64,000 bases of DNA from Ananas comosus (taxonomy: Eukaryota; Streptophyta; Magnoliopsida; Poales; Bromeliaceae). Shown here one piece after another: positions 1 to 11,700 of the stretch. The first letter of the stretch is position 1; each line of letters starts with the position of its first letter. The notes below the pieces were generated by a model. That model made no database searches, was not told the DNA's origin, and saw only the letters and a list, made by a program, of their open reading frames with translations. The stretch is from assembly GCF_001540865.1 (NCBI RefSeq), contig NC_033631.1, positions 186,001 to 250,000 of the forward strand. Direction: 5' to 3'. The position numbers and the translations under genes are program-made.

Positions 1-49
1 TCTAGAGTGAGCATGCATGCTGTTACAAAACCCAATAAACATAAAGGAA

Positions 50-135
50 ATTAAAAGGAGAGAAAAAAAAAAGAAAAAAAAAGAAAAGAAAAGAAAAGAA
101 AAGAAAAAAAAGAAAAGAAAAGAAAAAGAAAAGCA
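50..135. repeat. polypurine (GA/A-rich) tract
   Basis: About 85 bases almost entirely A and G, built from irregular AAAAG and AAAGA units. Low-complexity sequence; the small ORF across it (lysine-rich) is a by-product and not a gene. Confidence 0.9.
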
Positions 136-599
136 AAAGTTGGTGTTGGGCCTAAGAGTGTATGTTGGTATTGATTGCCCCAACTCCCCCTTTACTCCAC
201 CCACCTATAAATTTCATGATGATTAGTATTATTAATTTCTCAAGTAAACAAAAGATAGACAAAAAAGGAACAATTTGGCATCTTTTTCAAAAAACACTCC
301 TACACTCATTGCAACAACCCATGTAAACTAAACTGATCTGGGTGTGTCCACATGGGGGGAGGGTTTATTTCTTTCTTTTTCTTATTTACTTCTCAAATAG
401 CCCCCCCACCAAATTGGTCCCCTTTTTCCAATTTGCTTGAATATGTATGGAGACCCCTCAACTTTATTTTTCTAACTAGAAATTTTTATAGTTTTAGTAA
501 ATTGGATGGTGATTTTAATCGCTCTCTAGCAAATGATACTGCAACGGTTAACAACTAACAGCTAATAGCACTATTAAGTTCAGCAAATTCTCAACTTAA

Positions 600-722
600 C
601 TAGTGAACCCCACTCGCCAGCAGAGATGGTAAAGGACTTAATGTGTGGGTACCGGAAGTCCTATATTCGAAACTTAGTTGCTTCGTTTATTTTTTTAAAA
701 AATGAACGAAGCAGATAAAATG
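600..722 (+). repeat. SINE-like/tRNA-derived remnant
   Basis: A tRNA B-box-like core (ATATTCGAAACT) is followed by a T-rich hairpin TTGCTTCGTTT / AACGAAGCA. The same tail, on the other strand, occurs near 15.5 kb and 29.8 kb next to similar B-box-like cores, so this is one dispersed family. The SINE assignment is inference. Confidence 0.4.
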
Positions 723-904
723 CAACATTTCTCTCAAAGAGAGAAATAAATTAGTAGTTAATTCTCAATAAAAAAAATGAAGTTAGGGGTCTATTATAAA
801 ATGAAATATATTGAGGGGATTTTGGTACACTTTTATCCATTGATTTCATCATGCTTGAGTGTCATGCCTGTCTGATCCTATGACCATGCTCCTTTAGCAG
901 CTGA

Positions 905-965
905 CCAGAGAGGCAGAGAGAGAGAGAGGTTGAGAGAGAAAGTAAAAATATATAAAGAGGGGGAG
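905..965 (+). promoter_or_regulatory. GA-rich stretch with TATA box, candidate promoter
   Basis: GAGA repeats flank TATATAAAG at 949-957, about 335 bp upstream of the neprosin-gene ATG. GA-rich core promoters are common in monocots. Use as the promoter is inferred from position only. Confidence 0.35.
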
Positions 966-1155
966 AGAGAGTGAGGGAGAGATGGGTCATTTGCTATTCT
1001 GCAAATGTTTGCTGGCCTGGGAAATGCTGTGAGGCTTAATGCAGATTGAGAAACCCATGAATAGTCATTCTTTTTGGGAGAAGGGTACTCTTTGCTTTCA
1101 GGAGGGAGTTGTGTTCCTTTGAACAGAAAACAAGAAGAGATACTTTAGTAACTCC

Positions 1156-1190
1156 AAGAGAGAGAGAGAGAGAGAAAGAGAAAGAGAGAG
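1156..1190 (+). repeat. (GA)n microsatellite in likely 5' UTR
   Basis: About 35 bases of GA repeat with two AAAG interruptions, 100 bp before the predicted start codon of the neprosin-family gene. Confidence 0.85.
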
Positions 1191-1290
1191 TTTTAGCTCA
1201 CCAAGATCAACCACACAACAAGACAAGCAGCAGCCCAAATGAGCTCAGCTACAGACAACTCCAGAAGCAGCATCACAGCTCCTGAATCCC

Positions 1291-4200
1291 ATGGAAATGG
1301 CTTCTTCTAACAGCTGCTGCTTCTTCCTTGGGCTTCTGCTTCTCCTTGCTTCTGCTTCTGCTGCTGCTGCTGCTGCTGCCCCTTCCCTCTCATCCTCAGC
1401 TGCAGCAAATAACAACACATTCCAGCCCAGAAAAGAGATTATCAAGTACAGAAGAATTAGAGCTCATCTCAGAAGGCTCAACAGACCTTCATTAAAGACA
1501 ATTCAGGCATACTCCTCAATGCCCTTCTGCTCTTTTCCTTCGAAATTTCCTTCCTTCTGATTAAAATGTTTTTAAAAACAGTGTTCTCTGTTTCATGGTG
1601 TTACAGAGCCCTGATGGAGATACCATAGATTGTGTTCCTTCACAGCTCCAACCAGCATTTGATCATCCTAGACTCAAAGGACACAAGCCATTGGTATATA
1701 TATATATATACACACGCAAACACTTCATGATATGAAGATATATATAAACATGATTTCCTCTGATGGCTCTTTATGTTTTTGGATTATGAATATAAATAAG
1801 AGATATTTGATTGGTTTGGATCATGGCAGAAACCGCCGCCGAGGCCGAGAGGCCACAATTTCACAGAAACAGCTGATGAGAGGTTCCAGCTATGGATGAG
1901 CTCCGGCGAGTCGTGCCCGGAGGGAACAATTCCTATCAGGAGGACCAAGGAAGAGGATATTTTGCGCGCGAGCTCGGTGAGAAGGTTCGGGAGGAAGCCG
2001 GTCGCCGCCAGAGTAAGGCGCGATTCAGGCGGCAGTGGCCATGAGGTGAATCATCTATCTTAAGGATCAATGGATCTTTGCTTCCTAATCATATCAAACT
2101 GCTTAACTCTCAGCAAATTTGCTAGAAACAGTATGACAGATCAAACATGCCAAACTAATTCAATCACATACACGAAATTTAGGATCTTGGGCTTGTATTT
2201 TTCTTTGATAACAGATACAATTTTGGCACTTACCATTTTCTAGTTATTATGCCAACTAATTCCTTCTGTTTCTCAATGATTTATTCTCAGCTTAAGTCCA
2301 AATTAAAGGGTCAATAGGGAAAGAGCATTTTGACTCTCACTTCCTTTTACATATATATATATATACATAATTATTTCAGTCTCAAGTTAAATATAGGACA
2401 GTTGGTCTTATCCTCAGATACAGTGCAGTGACTTAGCTTGTAAAATGTTAAAAATTAGTAAGATTCCTTCAGGAACTCCTGCTGAATTGTTTAGTTTACA
2501 CTATGGAATATCAGTTACATGTTTTTACAATTCTGTACAGGTAAAATTTATCGGTAGTCCCTGTAGTATGCTGACATTGCAACTTGGTCCATGTATTTTC
2601 CACTCACCCACTTTCAGTCCCTGAAATTTTCCATATGCTGTTGCTTAGTCCTCGAATGTGAAAAGTAGGACCAACTTTTAACCTGTTTGAAGTAACCTGA
2701 AATAAGTTCTTTCTATAAGAAAATTACAGATTTTTGTTTTTGTTTTCCCTCTGGTTATGAACTAAAGTGCAATATATGTAAAAGTTCAAAACTAAGATAT
2801 ATAAGTGAATAGTACAGAGTGGACCAAGTTGCATCATTAAGATAGGGACAATACATATATTTTACCCTTGCATGTATTGTACTTGCATAGATAACACATA
2901 GTTAATATAATTCAATTCGCTTTTAATTACAGCATGCAGTGGGGTATGTTGTGGGGGATCAATACTATGGAGCAAAGGCCAGCTTGAATGTGTGGGCACC
3001 AAGAGTGACCAGCCCTTCTGAGTTCAGCTTGTCGCAGATTTGGGTCATCGCCGGGTCCTTCGGCAACGATCTCAACACCATCGAAGCCGGTTGGCAGGTG
3101 CTCTTAATCAAAATCATACTACTATGATCTAATTAATTTGTTCTTTTTAACATAATCATACTTGACCTTTCTGAAATTTTGTTTAGAAAAGAATTAACTG
3201 AAGCAAATTTGGATTATAAGATGAAATTTAGATTTAATTTAAAAAACAAACAAAAGTTTTACCTCTTGAGTTCCTCCTCAGTAAATTCCAGAGAGTTACT
3301 GCACCCAGAAATGTCTACCTGGTACAACTCATTTTTTCCTCTGACAGGGCTTTCAGACCTGCTGGTTGTTATAAAAGTAGCTATCAGCTATTTGCAAAAA
3401 TAAAAGCCCAATGACAGAGATTTTGGAACTATATATGATGATAATATTTTCCTATCATGAGTAAAGTAATTTCCTCTGCAATTATTCTGGGGCATAAATG
3501 TCTTGATTTTTTGTTTTTCCAGAAAAACAGAAAAGAAATAAATAGCATAATTAGGTTGCTACTTAAAGCTTACTATTACATAATACAACTGAAACTAAAT
3601 TTGTTGGTTTTTCTCAGGTCAGTCCCCAGCTATACGGCGACAATTCTCCGAGATTCTTCACTTATTGGACGGTAAGAATACGTACCATCCTTCGACATAG
3701 TTGTCTAAATAAGTAGATCTAAATTAGAAATTTATTAAAATCTCTTGAATTGTTCAGACGGATGCGTATCAAGCTACCGGGTGCTATAATCTGCTATGTT
3801 CGGGATTTGTCCAGACGAACAATCGCATTGCTATCGGGGCGGCAATTTCCCCGACCTCAAAATACAATGGAGGACAGTTTGATATAAGTCTACTAGTTTG
3901 GAAGGTAACTTCCTCAAACTAGAATGATGAAATAATTCATATATTAATCAAATTAAGCAGTTAGTCTACATAGATTCAACATATTAAGAAATTCCATGCA
4001 TTTTTCTATAGGCATTGATATTAACAGAAACACTTTTACTAAGGACACAATACCATCGTACCCTTTATAACAAAGTGAGGGGAAAAAAAAAAGAGAGAGA
4101 AACCACTCTGTCCCTAATCAAAAAATATCTGTCGATATCAGTACCCTTTTTTTATAGGTATCATTTCCTTACTCTTTTTTCTTTTCTTTTTTTTTGGTTC

Positions 4201-5335
4201 TTTTTTCTTTTCATCGACATGTTCGGTGTAGGAGACATATTTCTCGAGTTAGTTGCATAGTTGAGAATTAAAGACATAGTACTTCAACAAACTATACACA
4301 ATAAATTATCCTTGGAGAATATGAGCCCTACCCACATGTAGATAGTGCAAATTCACCACATTTGGGTGGCCCATGAATTAGTGGTGGACATGGAGATAAT
4401 AGATCAACAGCAAGAAATTAAGGGAGTACACCCACTAGCAAAATGGCTTCTGCATCACCTCCCAATTCTAATGGTCATTTGCTACTATCTCTTATAGTCT
4501 TTGTCCACACTTAATTGTCTTTGTGTGAAACCTGGAGGAGGAGGAGAGAATAAATGAGTGTAAAAAGCAATGAACATTATAAACGAGGGGTCGGTAGATA
4601 GGACCCATATGAGTTTTTGACATCCTAGTATTTCTACCTAAATTCCGGCTAATCAATGTTGTACAAATGGAAGACCTTTGCATTTCAAGAGTAAAGGTAT
4701 TTATTGTGCACAGTTTACATTCAATAAATCTGATCAGTTTCAGCCGGTGGATATCTCCCAAATTCGGAGAGTGTAAATATCACAACCTCTTTAGAGAAAT
4801 AGTACAACAACAATTGGTGGAAGGAATTTATTATGCAGGATCCAAGCACTTTTTCACACTAGTTGTCATAAAGTTCAAAGTTATAGTTAAAGCAAAAATC
4901 ACGCAAAAAACTTTATTGTAGATTCGCTAATCGATTGTAGATATTATGTTTATGTAGGATCCAAATCATGGGAATTGGTGGCTCGAGTTTGGGTCGGGTA
5001 TACTAGTCGGTTACTGGCCGTCGGTCTTGTTTAGCCACTTAGCAAGCCATGCAAGCATGGTACAGTTCGGAGGAGAGATTGTTAACACGAGACCGTCGGG
5101 GCTCCACACATCGACCCAGATGGGCAGCGGGCATTTCGCCCATGAGGGTTTCGGTCGGGCCTCGTACTTTCGGAATTTGGAAATCGTCGACTGGGACAAT
5201 AGTTTGATCCCCTTGACAAATCTCAGAGTTTTGGCTGATCATTCCAATTGCTATGATATTCAAGGAGGGGTTAATAGTGTTTGGGGGAATTATTTCTACT
5301 ATGGAGGGCCAGGAAGAAATGTGAGATGCCCTTGA
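1291..5335 (+). CDS. neprosin-domain (DUF4409/DUF239) secreted protein
   Basis: Seven exons: 1291-1506, 1607-1693, 1830-2045, 2933-3097, 3618-3671, 3758-3904, 4958-5335; all junctions phase 0, joined frame 420 aa, normal for the family. Residues 1 to about 26 are a signal peptide (hydrophobic Leu/Ala run). The next third is the neprosin activation region (SPDGD, DCVP, AFDHP, then CPEGTIPIRRT). From about residue 175 the neprosin domain carries YYGAKASLNVW, FSLSQIW, IEAGWQ, TYWT, GYWPS, TQMGSGHF and a C-terminal NYFYYGGPGRN. Glutamates in IEAGWQ (about 225) and FGGEIVN (about 335) are candidate catalytic residues, by analogy with the glutamic peptidase neprosin. It is probably a cell-wall or secreted protein; whether it is proteolytic is not shown. 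Intron 1 has a GC donor. The start is the first ATG giving a signal peptide in frame; no competing start is evident. Confidence 0.93.
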
Positions 5336-6398
5336 AAAAAAAAAATTAAAAAAAAGGAAGAAAAAAAGATGATACAATGGTTTTTCACTTTATTTTCTTT
5401 TAGTTCAAGTTTTGATAAGTGAGAAATGTGTCTTTTTATCTTAATTTTCTTTTTTTTTATTTAAAAGGGTTCTAACAAAAGAGAACCCTTGGTCCTTTCT
5501 CTTTTTTTTTTTTTTTCCTTTTNGGGGGGGTGGGGGAGGGGAATAGTATACTGAATATATACACTATGGTTTGTGTTAATTTTGCATTCTAGGACCACAA
5601 AAAAAGTATGGAATTGCGCAAGAGTACTATTTAGTCCTTGCATAGTGAACTAAATAGGCAAAGTTTGCAGATACTATGTACAATCACATATGAAAGAGAG
5701 CACATGATTTCATGAAGAAAAGGCCAACAGGAAACAAACACATCAATTAGTAAAAATGTCTTGAGGAAGTTTATATGTAGGTAAAGACTTTTACCTTGAT
5801 GGCAGAGAAATTATTGCCCGAGCATGGTCCACAAACTGAGCAATAGCATAAATTTTTGTTGGTTGAGATAACTGTTTAATATTAAGAAAAAATAAATATA
5901 TAATTAATTTTCGTAGGTATATTGGAGAACAGAAGCAAATTAAATGAAGAGTTGGGACAACATCTGAAAAGACCTACTTTCATTAGCTACATAAAATCAA
6001 AAAAGAATCGAAAGAAAAGTAAAAGAAAATAAACCACACAGACAATTTACGTGGTTCGGGCGTTCAGCTATTAAACGTGTCCACAAGCAAAGTGGAGCAA
6101 GGATTTTACTGTACAAAGAATTTGTGATACATCTAACAAAAAGACTCTGAAGACTGAATGGGCAGATCTTTAATTGTCACTCAACACATCCTAAAATGTT
6201 TGGTTTTGAGAGAAAACTACTGTAAAATGTTGGTTAAAGCACCAAAGAGGGTAATTAAAAAGACTATATTCAAACTCTAATGCATGTGCCTTTCCCATAT
6301 AGATGGATTGTGTTAACAAGTACCAACCCATGTGAGAGGAAAGAGAGAATGAGATAAAGAGGAGTCACTATTGATTTTTTTTAAAATACCTTTTAAGG
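5336..6398. other. intergenic, AT-rich; retroelement-like fragment
   Basis: No coding signal. It holds the 3' flank of the neprosin gene, homopolymer runs around a single N at 5523 (a T run then a G run, a likely assembly weak point), and at 6030-6080 a TTTACGTGGTTCGGGCG motif often seen in plant retroelements (inference). Nothing else is recognisable. Confidence 0.5.
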
Positions 6399-6819
6399 GG
6401 GAAAAAAATGCAAATAGACACTTGAACTTTCAATTTTGACAATTAAGCCTCCGAAGCTTTATCATATAGTTCAATAGACACCTCTCCTTAGTCAAATTTA
6501 CTAATTATACAGCTATTTTGACCGGATGTCATGCATATAATTTGTTAAGACATCAAAATCTAAAAAACCTACTATGTTCTTCCATTTTTTGATAGCGAAC
6601 TTAAATTTTATTTATATATGTTAGAATAGAAAAAGATAAATTTTTTAATGTTTTAAAGCTTTATAAGATTGTATGCAAAGCATGCAACCAAAATGGCTGT
6701 GTATTCAGAAATTTCAATTAAAGAGAGAGGCAAGTTGAACTATTTGATAAAGTTTAAAAAATCTAATTGCCAAAATTGAAAGTTCAAGGCGTCTCTCTAC
6801 ATTTTCCCCCTTTTTTATT
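6399..6819. mobile_element. fold-back MITE
   Basis: The two ends are inverted repeats of about 80 bp: ACTTGAACTTTCAATTTTG on the left and CAAAATTGAAAGTTCAAG on the right, with GGGGGAAA / TTTTCCCCC outside. It is non-coding and resembles the other fold-back MITEs here. No target-site duplication is clear, so ends are approximate. Confidence 0.7.
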
Positions 6820-7490
6820 CAAAAACTGGATTGGAGGAACAACATTACATAAATAATTGCTTCTTGGGTTGTGCAGAAGCCATTAATGGCTCGCAGTTAG
6901 AATCGATGCTTCTGTCTTTAACTTAACGTCTAAGATATGATATATGCTTTCACACACAGACTGTGTTTTGTAGGTTTCTTGGACCACTACCCAACTACAA
7001 AAACAACAATAATAATAAAGAGAGCAGTGGTGGGGGCAACAACACACCTTGACCTTTTATGTGAGAATGTGTTTTGTAGGCTTAATAACACATTAACACC
7101 CTACTACAATCCACATAAATGTTATTTTCGTTCGTTGCGCTGTATTAATTTTTATCTTAAACACACCATTGAACTATCATATTCTTATCAATCTCTACAA
7201 TGTCCTCTAAATTTATTTTTGTTTGCTATCCTGTATTATCTTCTCTTGTCAATGACATTACTAAATTGTTATTTTCTCGCCCTTTTTCATACTATTGTTA
7301 ACAAATTTATTGTTTTAGACAGAAGCTAACAACTATATAATAAGGCATTGAATCGTACTAATTCTCTACTTGCAGTAATCCCAACCAACTACCCATTTAC
7401 TTGCATGTAAAATGAGTGGACATAACATAACATTTTGAAAAATGCCTTCTTACTTTTATTAGAATAGCGCGACGGTTACCATGCAACTCA
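6820..7490. other. intergenic, no gene seen
   Basis: An AT-rich stretch. A 130-codon open frame at 6937-7329 has no recognisable domain, has the AT-rich composition of its surroundings and lies in no plausible gene context. Confidence 0.5.
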
Positions 7491-7592
7491 CACCGAAAGG
7501 ACATGCAGAGACTGTTACCTCAAAGCTCCACGCAGAAAGCCATCGCACCAAAAGGACATACAGAGATTGTTACTTCAAAGCTCCACGCAGAA
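7491..7592. repeat. imperfect tandem repeat, about 55-bp unit x2
   Basis: The block beginning ACCGAAAGGACATGCAGAG occurs twice in a row with a few substitutions, each copy ending CTCCACGCAGAA. GC-rich relative to its surroundings; origin unknown. Confidence 0.8.
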
Positions 7593-7681
7593 TTACCCTA
7601 TCGTAGCGTCAACTGAAACACCGTTTTGAAACTGGAATCGGCATTTCTGAGTCCCCTGCTGACAAAAACCTATGGTTAAAT

Positions 7682-7684
<3 letters not shown>

Positions 7685-7736
<52 letters not shown>
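7685..7736. repeat. (TA)n microsatellite
   Basis: About 26 uninterrupted AT dinucleotides, downstream of the JmjC gene (minus strand). Confidence 0.97.
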
Positions 7737-7738
<2 letters not shown>

Positions 7739-8732
7739 TGATTCAAAGTTTATGAAAATGGTAATTTTAAAAACTGACCATACATGGCAAATGTTATGTG
7801 GTGGATTAAGACATAATGGCATACATGTTGCTGAGCTGCTATAGATAGAACACAGAATATTTTGCCAAATCTGCTATAGACAAGTACATTGTTCTTTTTG
7901 AATGGAGCACATCCACACAGCATCAGAAATATACAATACTGACCAAGCTTCATGAACTTTCATTTGCAAATCAATTTGTACATAAAAAAGCATCCAACTT
8001 ACAAAAAAACCCATCTACCTAAGAAAACTACCGAGAAATCCCAACCATTTGGTATCATATATATAAATCATGTTCTCCCTGTAGCAAGCGACAAACACCA
8101 TGTGAATGTTTGATCACCAAGGAAATCGAACTGATACAGCTCAATACTTTCCCCACTCTATTTCTGCTGTCACCTGACAATTTCAAAAAAAAATTCACAA
8201 AAAAAAGCAACTATACCAAGACTCGCAAAATCTCCGATAGGCATTCAATATAAACAGAGACTGTAAAAAGCACATGGTATTAAAAGCAGCCAAATACACA
8301 AACAAGAAGGTGACCAAGCATCTCATGATGGATACTGTTCACTACTTTTTGGTTATGCTGCTTGTGTACTTGGTTCTCAATCAGCTGTTCTGCAACTTAC
8401 AAATTGACAAGAAAATATCAATTGCATAATTGGGTTATAACTTTGCATAAATCAACAAGAACAAGTTTTCCTCTGCATAATGGTGTCTGCATAATGGTGT
8501 GTAAGATGCTTTATCTGTTTTGACCTCTGAGCCTTCAAGAAATCCAGCAGACACAGATCAGGGAGAGGCAATTTACCAGCATTGGTGTTTGGACGATGAC
8601 TCATATATCAACCAAAGGATGTGCCTGAGAATTGTCTTGAACTCACAAAATCACAAATGGCATGAAGAGTTTACACAAAGTTCAAACATGTAACCGGCTT
8701 TTTAGGTTAAATTGGCAAATTCATCACATGAG
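7737..8732 (-). other. likely 3' UTR/downstream region of the JmjC gene
   Basis: There is no coding signal on either strand. Because the JmjC gene's stop lies at 8733 on the minus strand, its 3' UTR should begin here. The poly(A) site cannot be fixed by eye. Confidence 0.4.
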
Positions 8733-11700
8733 TTAGACATGCAAGCTGGAGTTAAAAGCATCAGAAGAGACAGTGCTTTTTTGGAGAGCATATTCAATCA
8801 ACCTGACCAAATCCTCAGGGCCACAAATCTCAGAAATAAAAGCTGTAATATCATCCGCAACCCTAAAGAAGCCCCTTCGATTCGAATTTCTCATTTCAGT
8901 ATTGTTTCCCTGTCCATGAATATATTCATATGTCTTCAGCAATGCTGCGCATAGCTGATGGAAACTTTCCTCCTTCAAAATTTTCTTAACATCAGAAAAG
9001 GCACTTCGGTTTTCTACAGAGCAACTACTTAAATTTTTGGGGGCAAAAGCATCAACTGATGTCATTCTGGATGCAACTGCATGTATGGACTTGAGGTTGC
9101 AGACAAAATGGTCAGCCTTGATTGACGAATTGGAGGCAGCATCTTTGACGTTTTGAAGAAGGAATATTTGAGTTATATTAGCCAACGCAAATCGTGTTAT
9201 AAAAATAAAGAAATCATAGAAGTTCATTCCTGCAGGGCAGCATCATAAAGAATGGTATAAGAAAAAGCAAGTAGAAAAACCATATAAAATTCTTGCTGAT
9301 TAAGTTATTAATATATTAAGCTAAACACAACCCTGCAAAATGGCAAAATCTGAGCTTTCATATATGCTCTTTCAAAACTTAATCTACTTAAGGAAGTGGT
9401 CCTTCCTAAAAGGCTTTAGTTAATAGGAAACTGATTTCTCAATGAATTAGATGCGCCGATATTTAAGAAATTACATTTTTGGAAGGTATGTATGAAAACT
9501 CAGACTCCACAGGGGTAAACTGTAGATAGCTAATTTATCAAAACATATATACATGTAAAAGTCCCTTAGTGATTTACTTCTCATCTCATCACCTGTATTG
9601 GCAGCCAGATTCCGCTGACAGAGACTTTCAAAATCATCACAAATATCACGAATGTCTTCTATATATTCCTTCGCCACATTGTAGTCTTCAACAAGCAAAT
9701 TCCACTAAAAACAACCAAGTATTAATTAGGTGGGATATAAAGTTGTATTCCTCAAAGAAACAGAGCTGACACATAAAGTTGTATTCCTCAAAGAAACAGA
9801 GCTGACACTAAATACACTCACCACCCATGAAAGGTTATACGCATTGAACCAATTGTGGTTTATAGATATTGTGTCTTCCTGTGATAAGAAACAAGAAATG
9901 CAAGTGTTAGCAAGTCATGGTTTGTAGATAATTTGCATTTTATGAAACAACAAAAAGGTGTTATCATAAAATCTATTGATGGTGAGTTGTCATGCAAGGT
10001 ATAAATGGTTCTTTAGTTTCTTTGCATGTAAGCTTCACTAGCCTTACAATTAAATCTGGTATATTATAAATTACAAATCGAAATCCTCCCTCATAACTGT
10101 TATTTGGCTATTTATTTAGAAAAAGAAAAAGAACCTGGATGATTGAGAACAAGGCAGCAACAATACCAACAAAGAAAAAGTAATAAACAAAGGACAATTG
10201 ACATATATGAAGCATCCCTAAGTTACTTATTCCTTAAAAGTTTGCACTACCCTTAGATAGGCCGTGTATTAACATACACTAGGAGGCTAACAAGAGCTTT
10301 CTAGAGATTTAGCAAGCAATAAACTATCTCCTGTATTCATGTGCTTCTTGTTAGGACTATTAAAAGGTCTAAATAAAGTTAATATATTTATTATTTCTAA
10401 TAAAAAGATAGTGCTGAAGTAACAAAATACAGGAATTTGATTATGATTGTTTTTCTTCTACTTTGTATGAAGCACAGATGAGGGTCTAAGTCTTTTAATC
10501 CCTGTGTATATTCTTAGGATTAGGAGTAGGCCCACTACTACTACCTTTCATGTTCCTTTAACTTCCTTCGTTACTTGTTTATTGGCTGTATATTCCTTGT
10601 TCCAGAAACCATAACCATGAAAACCTGATATTTTATTTCATCCAATTTATCATCATGGAAAGAGAATACAGAGTATAAGCAATTGTTTATGCTGTTCAAA
10701 GCTCTATCAAAAATTATTTCAAACCCAAGAACTAGAAACATGTTATCTTACCAAATTATGGACCTGATGATACCATCCGCTAGGCACAAAAATTATCTCG
10801 TTTTGCTCTTGAATGCATTCCAACCAAACAGTCTGCAAATTAAGTCAGCAATCAATGCTTCTAAGTTATGATGAGAAACAGCCAACTATATTACCTTCTT
10901 GAAGCCAGGAAATTGTGTTTCAGAAACATCACTGAAAACATCATAGACTGAGGATTTCAAATTCCTGCACAAATCATGACAATTCAAATTATTTTGTTTT
11001 AAGTTATAGACATAAATGAGAGTGATTAAATATCTCTTCTCAAACGTCTTCTTTATAAGACCCAGTCAGTACGGGCCAGGTGAAATCCTGTAGTGAACTA
11101 GCAAAGATCACCTTTGACATTCTGGGGTAAGAAATAAATAGCAAAGAAGTATCCTGAATGTAGGTTCACTACTTTACCAATGGCAATTGGGTTACAATAC
11201 AACGAAATTTCTATTTTTTTACTTCTGTTTCTATTGATACATAAGATTAAAGCCTCAAGTTGAATCTTCACTATAGCCGAAAAATGAGAAGAGAACCTGT
11301 GGAAAAACAATGAGTACCTATCAAAGATAAGGTTGCACTGTGAAGGTGGTAAAAATAGCCAACGTTTTCGCCCACACACATTTGCTGACCAGCTGTATGA
11401 CCTAAACACGTCAGCATGAAGAGGAGTCCAAGTACCTATAGCAAAAATTTCACATAATAATGGTAAATGAAAAAATATTTGGTCTAATGTATGCCAAGTG
11501 CAGTCATTTTTTGAGTAGATACAAGTGTTTTTTGAGTAGATACCTATGCATGATTTTCCAAAAGATGGTGTATACAGTAAAGCAAACGAAAGGGGCTAAA
11601 ATGAACAAGATAGGCATATACTATGAAAGAGATGCATATATCTACCTTTAGGTCCCATGTAAACAAAACGATAGTCTGCACAATTTATTTCATTTTTATC

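Noticed and set aside
5039..5377. 112-codon minus frame
   Set aside because: Antisense of the last neprosin exon.
6937..7329. 130-codon open frame
   Set aside because: Composition like the surrounding AT-rich sequence, no domain, no splice or promoter context.
7685..7736. CRISPR-like regular repeat
   Set aside because: Plain TA microsatellite; no spacers. No CRISPR array is expected or seen in a plant nuclear sequence.
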